NCBI RefSeq assembly: GCF_014699005.1
Contig: NZ_JACWZY010000004.1
Coordinates: 248,001 to 312,000, forward strand
Length of the DNA stretch: 64,000 nucleotides
Reading direction: 5' to 3'
Source of the DNA: Spirosoma profusum
Lineage (GTDB): Bacteria; Bacteroidota; Bacteroidia; Cytophagales; Spirosomataceae
Made by a program: the position numbers and the translations under genes. Below, piece after piece: positions 35,357 through 45,136 of this stretch. The number at the start of each line of letters is the position of its first letter. Positions within the stretch are counted from its first letter, which is position 1. Under the pieces are notes generated by a model. That model had not been told where the DNA came from. It searched no databases and saw only the letters and a program-made list of their open reading frames with translations.

Positions 35357-35702
35357 TGCAAAAGCGTGTTCAACGTAGTGTCCGACTTCCGGGATGAAAC
35401 GCATGAGAACGCCTACTTTCTGGCCGAAACAACGTATTACCAGTATACATATCGGAACGTCCCGGTACGTATTGAACTGCATTATCCCATGCAGCTACTA
35501 CCCGATTGATAGCCCAATATCACCGATCGACTATGCGTAAAGGCAGGCCGGATTGTATGCGGATTTTTTGCCCAGCCTGAACCCGAATGCCTACGTAGGT
35601 CTGAACACCTTTCGGACAGCGGTATTATTCAATCCCGCTTCCAGTGCGGCTGGCAGAAGTGGTTGCGGTGATACAGGCATTCTCAGGCGAGCCATTTTTT
35701 AA
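35357..35702 (+). pseudogene. Possible frame-broken remnant of an outer-membrane protein gene
   Basis: Two open stretches in different frames read like protein: 35357-35509 (about 50 codons, including YYQYTYRNVPVRIELHY, a strand-like pattern seen in small barrels) and 35541-35702 (about 53 codons, including LNPNAYVGLNTFRTAVLFNP). Each is bounded by stops and neither has a proper start. This fits a decayed gene, but chance open frames cannot be excluded at this length. Confidence 0.28.
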
Positions 35703-35784
35703 GTTTGTTTTATCATTTTAGCAACCATCTCTTTTTCTGGGAAAGATTTCCTAACTATGTGCCCATACTAACAGGCTATGAGCC

Positions 35785-36405
35785 ATGTCATTGACGCAAC
35801 TACCCGAAGCTATTGTTTCTGAAGAAGCGCAGCTGTGGAAATCGTTTACGGCTGACGATGAGACTGCCCTGCGTAAACTCATGGAAGGTTTCTACGCTAC
35901 GTTAATGAATTATGGCAGTAAGTACACTAAAGACAAAGAGATTGCAAAAGACTGTATTCAGGAGTTATTTATTGACCTCTGGTATCAGCGTCATCAAGTT
36001 ATTCAGCCCAATTCAGTTAAAGCGTATTTACTCACTTCACTACGTCGACGGCTATTCCGACAGCTTCGCAAAACTGTGTTTCTGGCGGAGCCAATTTTCT
36101 CGGGAGATGACGAGTCCTTCCGGTTTGAAAGCTCGCCCGACCTCATTTTAATCGAGCACGAAAGTATTGTCCGGCAGGCGCAGCAAATCGCTCACTACCT
36201 CAATGAACTGCCCCGAAGGCAACGTGAAATCATTTACCTGAAATACTATCAGGGCCTGAATCGGAATGAAATTGCGGAGGTGATGAGTATCACTCAGCAA
36301 TCGGTTTCGAATCTTTTGCAGAAAGCACTTGTGACGCTACGTCAGGTTATCCCCTTCAATCTGAGCTCCTTTCTGCTTGTTTTTCTGATGCCGCATAGTA
36401 ATTAA
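35785..36405 (+). CDS. ECF RNA polymerase sigma factor (FecI-like)
   Basis: A 206-residue sigma-70 factor of the extracytoplasmic-function group. Region 2 is at about residues 22-95 (YTKDKEIAKDCIQELFIDLWYQR is the typical 2.2-2.4 segment), and region 4 is at about 138-192 (LPRRQREIIYLKYYQGLNRNEIAEVMSITQQSVSNLLQKA). The C-terminus adds a hydrophobic tail. The FecR anti-sigma gene follows 83 bp later, then SusC with an STN domain: the classical cell-surface-signalling cassette. It should direct transcription of the susCD-like genes when the substrate is sensed. Confidence 0.95.
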   Translation: MSLTQLPEAIVSEEAQLWKSFTADDETALRKLMEGFYATLMNYGSKYTKDKEIAKDCIQELFIDLWYQRHQVIQPNSVKAYLLTSLRRRLFRQLRKTVFLAEPIFSGDDESFRFESSPDLILIEHESIVRQAQQIAHYLNELPRRQREIIYLKYYQGLNRNEIAEVMSITQQSVSNLLQKALVTLRQVIPFNLSSFLLVFLMPHSN

Positions 36406-36488
36406 CAAGTACCTTTTAAGGTTTTTTTCAAGAAATAGGGTATCTGATTGACCGCCGTTGCATCTCTGAATAAAGGCATAGCGGCACC

Positions 36489-37574
36489 ATGTTCAATTAC
36501 GAATTATATACCCTTGACGAATTTCTGGAAGATAGCTGGTTCCGCGAGTGGGTTTTACACCCGACGCCACCCACCGAAGCGTTCTGGAATGACTGGATGC
36601 AGCTTCATCCCGACAAAAAACCACTGATCGATCAGGCGAGGGCGGTGCTTCGGGCGCTGGAAATGCCCCACCAATCCGTTTCCAGAACAGAAATCACCGA
36701 CGCCGTTGATGCTACGTTCCGTCGACTTCATCAGGAGCCACGCTACGTTGTTCGTACGTTGCCGCAACAACAGTGGGGCTGGGCCGCGGCCGCTGTGCTG
36801 TTGTTAATTGGGCTGGGTAGCTACGTCTTTTTCTACGTCAATACGTCAACAAAAAACGCTACGTCCGTTGCTGCTACGTCTGTCCCTTCAACTGATTTAC
36901 TGACGCAACGTAACGATACGAAGCAGCCAAAACGATTAACCTTACCCGATGGCAGCGAAGTGGTGTTGTCGCCCAGGTCTAGTTTGTCGTATCCGGGTAA
37001 GTTCAACGGAAACGAGCGCAGGACGTATCTGAAAGGGGACGCTTTTTTTGAGATAACCCGAAATCCGGCCAAGCCTTTTCTGGTCGTGACCGATAAACTG
37101 GTAACCAGAGTGTTGGGTACTAGTTTCTGGGTACGTACAAATTCTGGCAATGCAGAAAGCCGCGTTGTGGTCAGAACTGGAAAAGTGTCCGTTTTTAAAA
37201 CGGACGATCTGGCGCAGACAACTAAAAAACCAGAAGGCGTTGTGTTGCTGCCAAATCAGCAGGTTGTTTTTTTCGACGAAACAAACCGACTGACCAAGTC
37301 GATTGTGGAACAGCCCGTGCCAATTCAGAAACCCGTTCATAATCAGGAATTCAGTTATTCGGAAGCGCCCGCCAGTCAGATTTTTGGGGATTTAGCGAAA
37401 GCGTACGGGATTCTGATCGTCTACGACGAAGACGTATTGAAACACTGTCAGATTACGGCAACCCTGGGCGAGGAACCGCTTTTCGATACGTTGACATTAC
37501 TCTGCAACTCCATTCACGCGTCGTATGAAGTAATTGATACACAGATAGTTATTTACAGCAAAGGATGTAAGTAA
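36489..37574 (+). CDS. FecR family anti-sigma factor
   Basis: A 361-residue inner-membrane regulator. The cytoplasmic N-terminus (1-85) binds the sigma factor. One transmembrane helix is at about 96-117 (WGWAAAAVLLLIGLGSYVFFY). The periplasmic FecR domain is at about 145-245 (LPDGSEVVLSPRSSLSYPGKF, GDAFFEITRNPAKPFLV, VLGTSFWVRT), and the C-terminal DUF4974 domain at about 288-358 resembles a STN-type fold that contacts the receptor. It lies between the sigma factor and SusC genes, so it relays ligand occupancy of the receptor to the sigma factor. Confidence 0.95.
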   Translation: MFNYELYTLDEFLEDSWFREWVLHPTPPTEAFWNDWMQLHPDKKPLIDQARAVLRALEMPHQSVSRTEITDAVDATFRRLHQEPRYVVRTLPQQQWGWAAAAVLLLIGLGSYVFFYVNTSTKNATSVAATSVPSTDLLTQRNDTKQPKRLTLPDGSEVVLSPRSSLSYPGKFNGNERRTYLKGDAFFEITRNPAKPFLVVTDKLVTRVLGTSFWVRTNSGNAESRVVVRTGKVSVFKTDDLAQTTKKPEGVVLLPNQQVVFFDETNRLTKSIVEQPVPIQKPVHNQEFSYSEAPASQIFGDLAKAYGILIVYDEDVLKHCQITATLGEEPLFDTLTLLCNSIHASYEVIDTQIVIYSKGCK

Positions 37575-37580
37575 AAAGTA

Positions 37581-37611
37581 GAGTCGGCGATGGTACCAGC
37601 ATCACCGACTC
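37581..37611 (+). terminator. Hairpin between fecR and susC
   Basis: GAGTCGG (37581-37587) pairs with CCGACTC (37605-37611), and GATG with CATC inside, giving an 11-bp stem with one mismatch. It begins 6 bp after the FecR stop. No strong T run follows, so it may be a partial terminator or processing site separating regulator from structural genes. Confidence 0.55.
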
Positions 37612-37698
37612 GGAAAGTGCCCGCCTTGACGACTACTTCTCCGGGTGGAGATGGCGGGATTGTTTTGCCAGTTGCGAACTAACTAAACAGTCAAAAGT

Positions 37699-40600
37699 AT
37701 GAAAAAAAGAATACCCCGACACTCTCTTATCTATCAAATTATGCGTGTTGGTTTCCTCCAAATCATGCTCATTACGGTCCTTGCCAGTATGGCTTATGCT
37801 GGCCCCGTTACCGCACAGGAACTGCTGAATCGCAAGGTATCGGTTCAGGCCAATGAGCAGGAAATAAAACTGGTGCTACGTCAGCTTGAAAAACAGGCCG
37901 ATATCCGGTTTATGTATAGTCCACAAGTGATACCATCCAGCCGGAAGGTATCACTGAACGTAACGAATCAGCCGCTGGCGGAGGTTTTGGCGATCTTACT
38001 TAAACCGATTCACGTAGTATATGAAGTGACAGGCAAACAGATTTTGCTCGATAAAGCACCGTCAACGGGGCAGATTGAGCCGCTGGCCGCTCCCAAAATA
38101 ACCGAAGATCTGACGGTACGTACCATTGCGGGGCAGGTTACCGATGCTGAAAACAAACAGCCTATTCCGGGGGTAACAGTGATTGTAAAAGGTACGTCGA
38201 AAGGTACGGCTACGGACGTAAGCGGGCATTATTCGCTACGTATCGACGATGCCGACCAAACGCTGGTTTTCAGCTTTGTCGGTTACGAATCGCAGGACGT
38301 AACGATCGGGAATCAGTCTCAGGTGGCCGTTTCGCTCAAACCCGACGTAAAGGCGCTGAGTGAAGTCGTTGTTGTGGGATACGGTACCAAGAAAAAAACG
38401 TCGGTAACGGCTGCGGTTGCTACGTTGGAAGGAAACCAGTTGGTAAAATCACCCATTGCCAACGTCAGCAACGGACTCTCGGGACGTATCGCCGGTGTTA
38501 CGTCGAAGCAGTCGAGCGGAGAACCGGGTAAGGATGGCGACGACATTAAAATACGGGGTATCGGTACCATCGGCAACTCGAATCCACTGGTGGTAGTGGA
38601 TGGTATTCAGCGGAGTCTGAGCCAGTTGAACAGTCAGGAAATCGAAACCATTACCGTGCTGAAAGATGCGGCAGCGGTTGCTCCCTACGGTCTGGCTGGT
38701 GCAAACGGCGTTATTCTGGTGACGACCAAACGGGGCAAAGAAGGAGCTATGTCCCTGACATACAACGGCTGGGTTGGTATGCAGCGACCGACGCAGTATC
38801 CGAATTATCTCGATTCCTATGGCTATGCGAAACTGCTTAATGAAGCCAATAAAAATGTGGGCGTAGCACCGACGTACACCGACGAGCAGCTTCAGAAATT
38901 TAAAGATGGTAGCGACCCCAACCATTACCCCAACACCGACTGGGTTCGGGAAGTACTGAGTTTCAACGCGCCCATCACGAATCATAACCTTTCGCTGTCG
39001 GGTGGCTCACAAAAAGTGCGTTTTTTTACCTCGCTGGGGTATATGTACCAGGAAGGTGTTGTCCGCAACATCAACATGAACCGGTACAATCTGGCCGTCA
39101 ATGTCGACGCCGATGCGACGGCAACCACTACCGTATCGCTGGATATCAAAGGAACGCTTCAGAAAAATACGGAACCAGCTGGCTTTAATGGTACGTCTAT
39201 TTTTACCGACGTAACAAAAAACGCACCCATTCTGCCGCTACGTTACGACAACGGATTACCGGGCACTAATACGTTGCCGATGATTTATGAAAGCGGCTAT
39301 AACCGCACGAACAGCGATATATTGTACTCGCAGATCACGGTTCGCCAGCAGCTTCCATTCATTCCCGGACTGGCGCTGAAAGGAGTAGCTGCTTATGACC
39401 GGTTCAACGATTTTAACAAACGCTGGACCCTGCCCATCACTTATTATTTGCTAAACGCCAAGGATGAATTCACTCCACTGAAGGGCGGCCCCGCTACACC
39501 GACGTTATCGGAGAGTTATGAACAACGGCAAATCCTAACCCTGCAAGGTTATATTACGTACGCTCATAGTTTCGGAAAACATACTATTGATGCGCTTGGT
39601 GTACTCGAAAAACGTACTGGCAATTCGCTGTCGTTTGCGGCCTCACGCCTGAGCTACGCCGTGCCGATGGACGAACTCTCGTTGGGTAGTACTGACAAAA
39701 CGACCTTCGATAACAGTGGCGGTTCGTCCAGCAACGCACAAACGGGTCTGGTGTATCGGGTGGGTTATACCTACGCTGACAAGTATCTGCTGGAACTGGG
39801 TGGGCGCTATGACGGTCATTATTATTTCGCGCCGGGAAAGCGATTCGAGTTTTTCCCGGCGGTGTCGGTCGGTTGGCGGTTGTCTGAAGAGCCGTTTTTG
39901 CGTAATAATGCGAACTGGATCGATAACCTGAAAGTGCGGGCGTCTTACGGTAAATCGGGAAATCTGGCCGGTAATCCCTTTCAGTTCCTGAGTTCGTATG
40001 GTCTGAACAACAGCTACGTATTCGGTGGAACGAGTCCGTATCAGGTGCAGGGTGTATTTGAACGTAGCGAACCCAATCGAAATATTACCTGGGAAACGGC
40101 CTTCAAAACCGATATCGGCCTGGAAGGTTCGTTATGGCACGGAAAACTCGGCTTCGAACTGGATTATTTCTGGGAAAATCGGTCGAATATGCTCCTGCCT
40201 CCGTCAGCGTCTGTACCACTTGAGTACGGCATTGGTATTTCGCAGGAAAACGCGGGTATCATGAAAAATCACGGTGTGGACATCAACCTGACCACTGCAC
40301 ACCGTTTGGGGAAAGACCTGCGCCTAAATGTGGGCCTTAACTTCTCCTACGCTCAGAACAAACTGATTCAGACGTTCGAGAGTCCAGCCACTTACGACAA
40401 CCCCAACCGACGCCGAACCGGCCGACCCTGGAATACGCAGTTTGGCTACCGGGCCATTGGCTATTTCCAGTCGGCGGAAGAGGTTAAAAGTTCACCGACT
40501 CAATTCGGTACGTTGCTCCCAGGCGACATTAAATACGAGGACGTGAACGGCGACGGCAAGATTGATTTGAACGATGAGGTTGTGATCGGGAATCCCTCAT

Positions 40601-41073
40601 TCCCAGCTATTATTTTCGGATTGACACCCTCGATTAGCTGGAAAGGATTCGACGTGAACATGCTCTGGCAAGGAGCAACCAAGGTGAGCTTTTACCTCGG
40701 CGACGATGCTGCCTTCCCATTCTTCAACGGCGCGAAAGTACAGGACATTCACCTGAATTACTGGACCCCTGAAAATCGGGATGCGCCCAACCCACGTCTG
40801 ACGCCTTCGCCAACGACCAACAATTCCCAGATTTCATCATTCTGGCTGCGCGATGCCAGTTACGTGCGGCTGAAAACCCTCGAAGTAGGCTACACGCTGC
40901 CTAAGACCTTACTCAACAAAGCGAAAATCGGCTCAGTACGCATTTTCGCATCCGGTCAGAACCTGCTGACATTAGCGAAGATCAAGAATTTTGACCCCGA
41001 AGTCAGTAACCTGAAAGGCCGCTATTATTTCCAGCAGCGCGTCCTTACTGCCGGACTTAACATAGGATTTTAA
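37699..41073 (+). CDS. SusC-like TonB-dependent outer-membrane transporter with STN domain
   Basis: A 1124-residue importer. It has a signal peptide (1-40, ending PVTAQ), a secretin/TonB short N-terminal (STN) domain at about 45-115 (the signalling domain that talks to FecR), a carboxypeptidase-like beta-sandwich at about 140-212 (IAGQVTDAENKQPIPGVTVIVKG is the usual opening), the SusC motif LSEVVVVGYGTKKK near 223, a plug at about 235-345 and a 22-strand barrel ending VLTAGLNIGF. It pairs with the SusD-like lipoprotein 23 bp downstream, forming the pedal-bin import complex for glycans or other large ligands. The STN domain and upstream FecIR imply substrate-induced expression. Confidence 0.96.
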   Translation: MKKRIPRHSLIYQIMRVGFLQIMLITVLASMAYAGPVTAQELLNRKVSVQANEQEIKLVLRQLEKQADIRFMYSPQVIPSSRKVSLNVTNQPLAEVLAILLKPIHVVYEVTGKQILLDKAPSTGQIEPLAAPKITEDLTVRTIAGQVTDAENKQPIPGVTVIVKGTSKGTATDVSGHYSLRIDDADQTLVFSFVGYESQDVTIGNQSQVAVSLKPDVKALSEVVVVGYGTKKKTSVTAAVATLEGNQLVKSPIANVSNGLSGRIAGVTSKQSSGEPGKDGDDIKIRGIGTIGNSNPLVVVDGIQRSLSQLNSQEIETITVLKDAAAVAPYGLAGANGVILVTTKRGKEGAMSLTYNGWVGMQRPTQYPNYLDSYGYAKLLNEANKNVGVAPTYTDEQLQKFKDGSDPNHYPNTDWVREVLSFNAPITNHNLSLSGGSQKVRFFTSLGYMYQEGVVRNINMNRYNLAVNVDADATATTTVSLDIKGTLQKNTEPAGFNGTSIFTDVTKNAPILPLRYDNGLPGTNTLPMIYESGYNRTNSDILYSQITVRQQLPFIPGLALKGVAAYDRFNDFNKRWTLPITYYLLNAKDEFTPLKGGPATPTLSESYEQRQILTLQGYITYAHSFGKHTIDALGVLEKRTGNSLSFAASRLSYAVPMDELSLGSTDKTTFDNSGGSSSNAQTGLVYRVGYTYADKYLLELGGRYDGHYYFAPGKRFEFFPAVSVGWRLSEEPFLRNNANWIDNLKVRASYGKSGNLAGNPFQFLSSYGLNNSYVFGGTSPYQVQGVFERSEPNRNITWETAFKTDIGLEGSLWHGKLGFELDYFWENRSNMLLPPSASVPLEYGIGISQENAGIMKNHGVDINLTTAHRLGKDLRLNVGLNFSYAQNKLIQTFESPATYDNPNRRRTGRPWNTQFGYRAIGYFQSAEEVKSSPTQFGTLLPGDIKYEDVNGDGKIDLNDEVVIGNPSFPAIIFGLTPSISWKGFDVNMLWQGATKVSFYLGDDAAFPFFNGAKVQDIHLNYWTPENRDAPNPRLTPSPTTNNSQISSFWLRDASYVRLKTLEVGYTLPKTLLNKAKIGSVRIFASGQNLLTLAKIKNFDPEVSNLKGRYYFQQRVLTAGLNIGF

Positions 41074-41096
41074 TACCTCATTATCAGGAGTTACTC

Positions 41097-42734
41097 ATGA
41101 AAAAGATACTTATTCTCATACTGCTTACTACCTTCTTTACGGCCTGCTCTGAAGCTGTACTGGACGTAGCACCCACCGACCAGTTGACGGAAGAAACCAC
41201 CTGGGCCAGCCCGCAAACCGCCGGTTTGTTTCTGAACGATATTTACAACAGCCTCAATGCCGGTCCCTGGTCGGCGGTGTATCAGAACCTGCCCACCGAA
41301 CTAAGTGTTGATCCGCTGGATAATTTCTCGGATAACGCAACCTATGGACCGCTCGGTGGGGCGCTTTCCGCTTCCTTATTCGATACGGGTTCATATGGCC
41401 CATCCAATGATATTTTCAAGCCGAACTGGGCCAAAATGTACGCCAATATTCGCAAATGTAATCTGTTCATAAGCCGGATTACGGCCTCTACGTTCGACGA
41501 CGCGACGAAAAAATCGCTGGTGGCGCAGGCGCGTTTTTTACGGGCTTATTTCTACAAATCGCTGATTGATTTATACGGGGGAGTGCCGCTGATCACCAAA
41601 GTGCTGGACCGAAATAGCGGTGAAGACATTCAGTATCCCCGCAATAGCTATGCTGAATGCGTCGCGTTCATTCAGAAAGAATGTACCGAAGCTACCATTG
41701 ATTTGCCTGCGAAAATTGCCGATAAAAAAGACTTGGGCCGAGCCACAAAAGGAGCAGCTTTGGCGCTGAAAGGAGAGCTTGAATTATACGCCGGAAAATG
41801 GGCCGACGCCGTGGCGACTCATACTGAAATCATGCAATCGAAACAGTACGATCTATTCCCTGATTACGCTGGACTGTTTTATTCGCAGAATGAAAACAAT
41901 CAGGAAGTGCTGTTCGATATTCAGTTCGCGCCGATTGTTAAACAACGGAATATCAATCAGTACTGGGGTGTTGTCGAAGCCGCTTCCGGTGCGGGCTGGG
42001 GTGCTGTAGACCCAACGCAAAACCTGATCGATGACTATGAGTTTGCCGACGGCAAAACTTCCGCCGAAGGTTCTCCGCTGTACGACCCGCAGAATCCGTA
42101 CAAAAACCGGACGAAACGTTTCTACGCATCTATTATTTACGACGGCTCGATCTGGCGGGGCAAACCCGTTTATACCCGGTTGGGCATCGCTAATAATGCC
42201 AACCAGATCAACGTAGTGGGGAAAGCCGGTAATACCGGTCGGACGGGTTATTTTACCAAAAAATTACAGGACTCTACGTTCCAGTCGACGCCTACCAATC
42301 TGGATGGCACGAATGTCATCATTTTCCGCTACGCCGAAGTGCTGCTGAACTATGCCGAGGCTAAGAATGAACTGAGTGGCCCCGACCAAACCGTATACGA
42401 CGCTATCAACAAAGTTCGAAATCGAGCCGGTTTGCCCAATTTACCCACAGGATTGACTCAGGAGCAAATGCGCCAACGTATCAGACGGGAGCGCCGGGTC
42501 GAACTAGCATTTGAAGGAAAACGATTATTTGATCTGCTACGTTGGCGCATTGCCGAACAAGTGTTTAGCCAGCCCATCTACGGAATGAAAATTGAGGAAA
42601 AAGCGGGCAAGCTGGTCTATGAACGAGTGGAAGTTCGGAAGGTTAAATTCGTAGCCTCGAAGAATTACCTGATGCCGATTCCGCAGGACGTTATCGCTCA
42701 GAACCCCAAAATCACCCAAAATCCTGGTTACTAA
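41097..42734 (+). CDS. SusD/RagB-family nutrient-binding lipoprotein
   Basis: A 545-residue surface lipoprotein. The lipobox is FFTACSEAV (Cys near residue 17). The helical SusD fold shows TPR-like pairs such as AQARFLRAYFYKSLIDLYGGVPLI, and the conserved C-terminal block AEVLLNYAEAKNELSG with RRERRVELAFEGKRLFDLLRW. SusD proteins cap the SusC channel and bind the substrate outside the cell. The partner gene is directly upstream, and a phosphodiesterase and sulfatase follow in the same operon. Confidence 0.96.
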   Translation: MKKILILILLTTFFTACSEAVLDVAPTDQLTEETTWASPQTAGLFLNDIYNSLNAGPWSAVYQNLPTELSVDPLDNFSDNATYGPLGGALSASLFDTGSYGPSNDIFKPNWAKMYANIRKCNLFISRITASTFDDATKKSLVAQARFLRAYFYKSLIDLYGGVPLITKVLDRNSGEDIQYPRNSYAECVAFIQKECTEATIDLPAKIADKKDLGRATKGAALALKGELELYAGKWADAVATHTEIMQSKQYDLFPDYAGLFYSQNENNQEVLFDIQFAPIVKQRNINQYWGVVEAASGAGWGAVDPTQNLIDDYEFADGKTSAEGSPLYDPQNPYKNRTKRFYASIIYDGSIWRGKPVYTRLGIANNANQINVVGKAGNTGRTGYFTKKLQDSTFQSTPTNLDGTNVIIFRYAEVLLNYAEAKNELSGPDQTVYDAINKVRNRAGLPNLPTGLTQEQMRQRIRRERRVELAFEGKRLFDLLRWRIAEQVFSQPIYGMKIEEKAGKLVYERVEVRKVKFVASKNYLMPIPQDVIAQNPKITQNPGY

Positions 42735-42758
42735 TTTCTGATCCTAAATCCATTTCTT

Positions 42759-43715
42759 ATGAACGTATCGAATAGACAGGCTATGGGCATTTACCTGATT
42801 TTTAGTGTAGTAAGTCTCATTTCGCTGGCCGGATTTAACGTAGCACCGAAGCTCAATACCATTCAGATTAACAAGGGCAAAACGGTAAAAGATTTCTTCG
42901 CCTATTCACCCGACCGGCTGCCGTTTGTGAGCGCACACCGGGGCGGAGCCCGGAAAGGATTCCCGGAAAATTGCCTTGCTACGTTTGAGAATACGCTCGG
43001 GCAGGTGCATGCCATCCTGGAAATCGACCCGCATTATACCAAGGACAGCGCGATTGTGTTGATGCATGACCCGACGCTCAACCGAACGAGTGAAGGGCAG
43101 GGGAAAATCTCGGATTATACGCTCAAAGAATTACAAAATCTGAAGTTGAAAGATACCGAAGGCAACGTAACGCCCTACCACATGCCAACGCTCGACGAAG
43201 CGCTGGAGTGGGCAAAAGGCAAAACCATTCTGGTGCTCGATATGAAAGACGTACCGATGGAAGCCCGTGTCCGGAAAATTGAAGAACACCACGCCGAAGC
43301 CAGTGCGATTGTAATGGCATACAGCCATGCCGATGCGCAAAAGTGCTACCAGTTGAACAAAAATATTCTGATGGAAGTCATGCTCGGTACGATGGATAAA
43401 GTGCGTGAATTCGACAAAACGGGTGTGCCCTGGCAGAACGTAGTGGTTTTTGTGAGTCATACATTGGGCAAAGAGCGGGAAATTTTCGATGAGATTCACA
43501 AACGGGGCGCCATGTGCATGATTGGCAGTTCGCGGAATTACGACATCCGGTATGCCAAAGGGGAAATAAAGTCCGATGAGTTGCTGAAAGGCTACACCGG
43601 GATCATTAACGATGGCGCTGATATCATTGAAGCCGACCTCGCCATCGAAGCCGGAACGGCGTTGAAACCGCTTCAGCAGGTACGTTCGTCATCAAAAGCC
43701 TTGTATTTTCACTGA
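42759..43715 (+). CDS. Glycerophosphodiester phosphodiesterase family protein
   Basis: A 318-residue exported TIM-barrel phosphodiesterase. The signal or anchor is at residues 9-26. Catalytic landmarks are SAHRGG (first His), ENCLATFENT, the metal-site acidic residues in LEIDPHYTKDSAIVLMHDPTLNRT (including the second catalytic His) and LDMKD. The family splits glycerophosphodiesters, but members in Sus-type loci may act on teichoic-acid-like or phosphodiester-bearing glycans (inference). The stop is 24 bp from the SusD stop on one side and only one base before the sulfatase ATG on the other, so translation of the two is probably coupled. Confidence 0.93.
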   Translation: MNVSNRQAMGIYLIFSVVSLISLAGFNVAPKLNTIQINKGKTVKDFFAYSPDRLPFVSAHRGGARKGFPENCLATFENTLGQVHAILEIDPHYTKDSAIVLMHDPTLNRTSEGQGKISDYTLKELQNLKLKDTEGNVTPYHMPTLDEALEWAKGKTILVLDMKDVPMEARVRKIEEHHAEASAIVMAYSHADAQKCYQLNKNILMEVMLGTMDKVREFDKTGVPWQNVVVFVSHTLGKEREIFDEIHKRGAMCMIGSSRNYDIRYAKGEIKSDELLKGYTGIINDGADIIEADLAIEAGTALKPLQQVRSSSKALYFH

Positions 43716-43716
43716 T

Positions 43717-45132
43717 ATGAAGCGATTGAAAAATGTTCTGGTAACGGTTACTGCTGCCACTATTCTGCTCCTTTTCGGATTGGCGTTACGTCCGATGGAG
43801 ACGACCAAAGCCAAGAAGCCGAATATCATCTTCATTCTGGCCGATGACTTAGGCTATGGTGATGTCGGGTTCAACGGACAAACGAAAATCAAAACGCCGA
43901 ATATCGATCAGTTGGCCCGCGAAGGCATGGTTTTTCGACAGCACTACTGCGGAACGGCCGTTTGTGGTCCATCGCGGGCTGCATTAATGACCGGCATTCA
44001 TACGGCGCATGCTACCGTCCGCGAATTATCGGAATGGGGTCTGAACGGTAAACCCGCCGACCTAACGCCAAGCGACGTAACGGTTGCTAAAGAGTTGAAA
44101 CGAGCCGGATATACAACCGGAATTATCGGCAAATGGGGACTTGACGAGGGCGGCACAACCGGCAATACGTTGACGCAGGGGTTCGATTATTTCTACGGAT
44201 TCAAAACCCATCGCGAAGCTCATCATTACTACCCGGAATATATCTGGAAAAACAAGGACAAAATTCCCCTACCCAATAACAATTGTGCCGAGAAGCGGGG
44301 TACGTACTCCAACGATACGTTCGCGGAGGAAGCCCAGACATTTATTCAGCAACACCGTAGTGAGCCTTTTTTTCTCTATTTGCCGTTTACACTGCCGCAT
44401 AATGAGCTGACCGTACCCGCCGACTCCAGACAGCCTTACGAAAACCTGGGTTGGCCCAAGCAACCCATGCAGGTCGCGCACTACCACCATGACCCCGACG
44501 GAAATCTGGCCTACGCGGGTATGGTTTCTCGACTGGATCGCTACGTTGGGCAACTCATGGCTGAGTTGATAAAGCAACATCTTGACGAGAACACGCTGGT
44601 AATTTTCAGCAGCGATAACGGCCCCGGTTACGACAAAGGTTTTTTTGATAGCAATGGTCCGTTTCGGGGTGGAAAGCTGCAACTGTACGAAGGTGGCATT
44701 CGTGCTCCTTTTGTCGCGCGTTGGTCAGGTACGATCAAACCCGGAACCGTTTCCGACCACGCCAGCGCTTTCTGGGATTTTCTGCCCACTGCCTGCGAAC
44801 TTGCTGGCGTTCAACCCTCGGCTAAAATTGATGGCATCTCCTATGTATCGGCACTGCTTGGGAAACCGAAATCGCAGAAAGAACACGATTATTTTTATTG
44901 GGAAATCAATGAGCGCGAAGGCCCGATTCAAGCCGTTCGGATGGGTCCGTGGAAAGGCATAAAACTGTACGAAAAGCCATTTGAGCTCTATAATCTTCAG
45001 GATGACATAGCCGAGAAAAACAACGTAGCAGATAAGCATCCTGATGTAGTGGCCAAAATCCGGACGATGATGACGCAAATCCGTACGGATAATCCCGAAT
45101 TTCCATTGACCAAACGTAAAGCTTTATATTAA
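43717..45132 (+). CDS. Arylsulfatase-type sulfatase
   Basis: A 471-residue secreted sulfatase with signal peptide 1-30. The metal-binding pair D43-D44 is in FILADDLGYGD; the formylglycine-forming signature is C83-G-P-S-R-A-A-L-M-T-G; IIGKWGLDEGG, PFFLYLPFTLPHNE and FSSDNGPGYDKGF supply the remaining active-site residues. The Cys-type signature needs a formylglycine-generating enzyme encoded elsewhere. Its start is one base after the phosphodiesterase stop. The genomic setting suggests removal of sulfate from a glycan taken up by the adjacent SusCD pair. Sulfatase subfamily cannot be assigned by eye. Confidence 0.95.
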   Translation: MKRLKNVLVTVTAATILLLFGLALRPMETTKAKKPNIIFILADDLGYGDVGFNGQTKIKTPNIDQLAREGMVFRQHYCGTAVCGPSRAALMTGIHTAHATVRELSEWGLNGKPADLTPSDVTVAKELKRAGYTTGIIGKWGLDEGGTTGNTLTQGFDYFYGFKTHREAHHYYPEYIWKNKDKIPLPNNNCAEKRGTYSNDTFAEEAQTFIQQHRSEPFFLYLPFTLPHNELTVPADSRQPYENLGWPKQPMQVAHYHHDPDGNLAYAGMVSRLDRYVGQLMAELIKQHLDENTLVIFSSDNGPGYDKGFFDSNGPFRGGKLQLYEGGIRAPFVARWSGTIKPGTVSDHASAFWDFLPTACELAGVQPSAKIDGISYVSALLGKPKSQKEHDYFYWEINEREGPIQAVRMGPWKGIKLYEKPFELYNLQDDIAEKNNVADKHPDVVAKIRTMMTQIRTDNPEFPLTKRKALY

Positions 45133-45136
45133 TACG

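Larger units (their letters stand above)
35035..35784. other. 750-bp intergenic region between giant 1 and the ECF sigma gene
   Basis: It separates two divergent transcription units. It contains a duplicated 18-bp word (35278-35316) and a frame-broken remnant (35357-35702). No intact gene is seen. The promoters for both sides should lie here, but no convincing TAnnTTTG element was found. Confidence 0.6.

Noticed and set aside
35300-35482. 60-codon minus-strand open frame in the intergenic gap
   Set aside because: It has no recognisable domain and overlaps the better-looking plus-strand remnant.
37681-45132. Iron-siderophore uptake as the role of the FecIR/SusC locus
   Set aside because: The FecI/FecR names reflect regulators only; the SusD partner and the sulfatase and phosphodiesterase genes point to an organic substrate.
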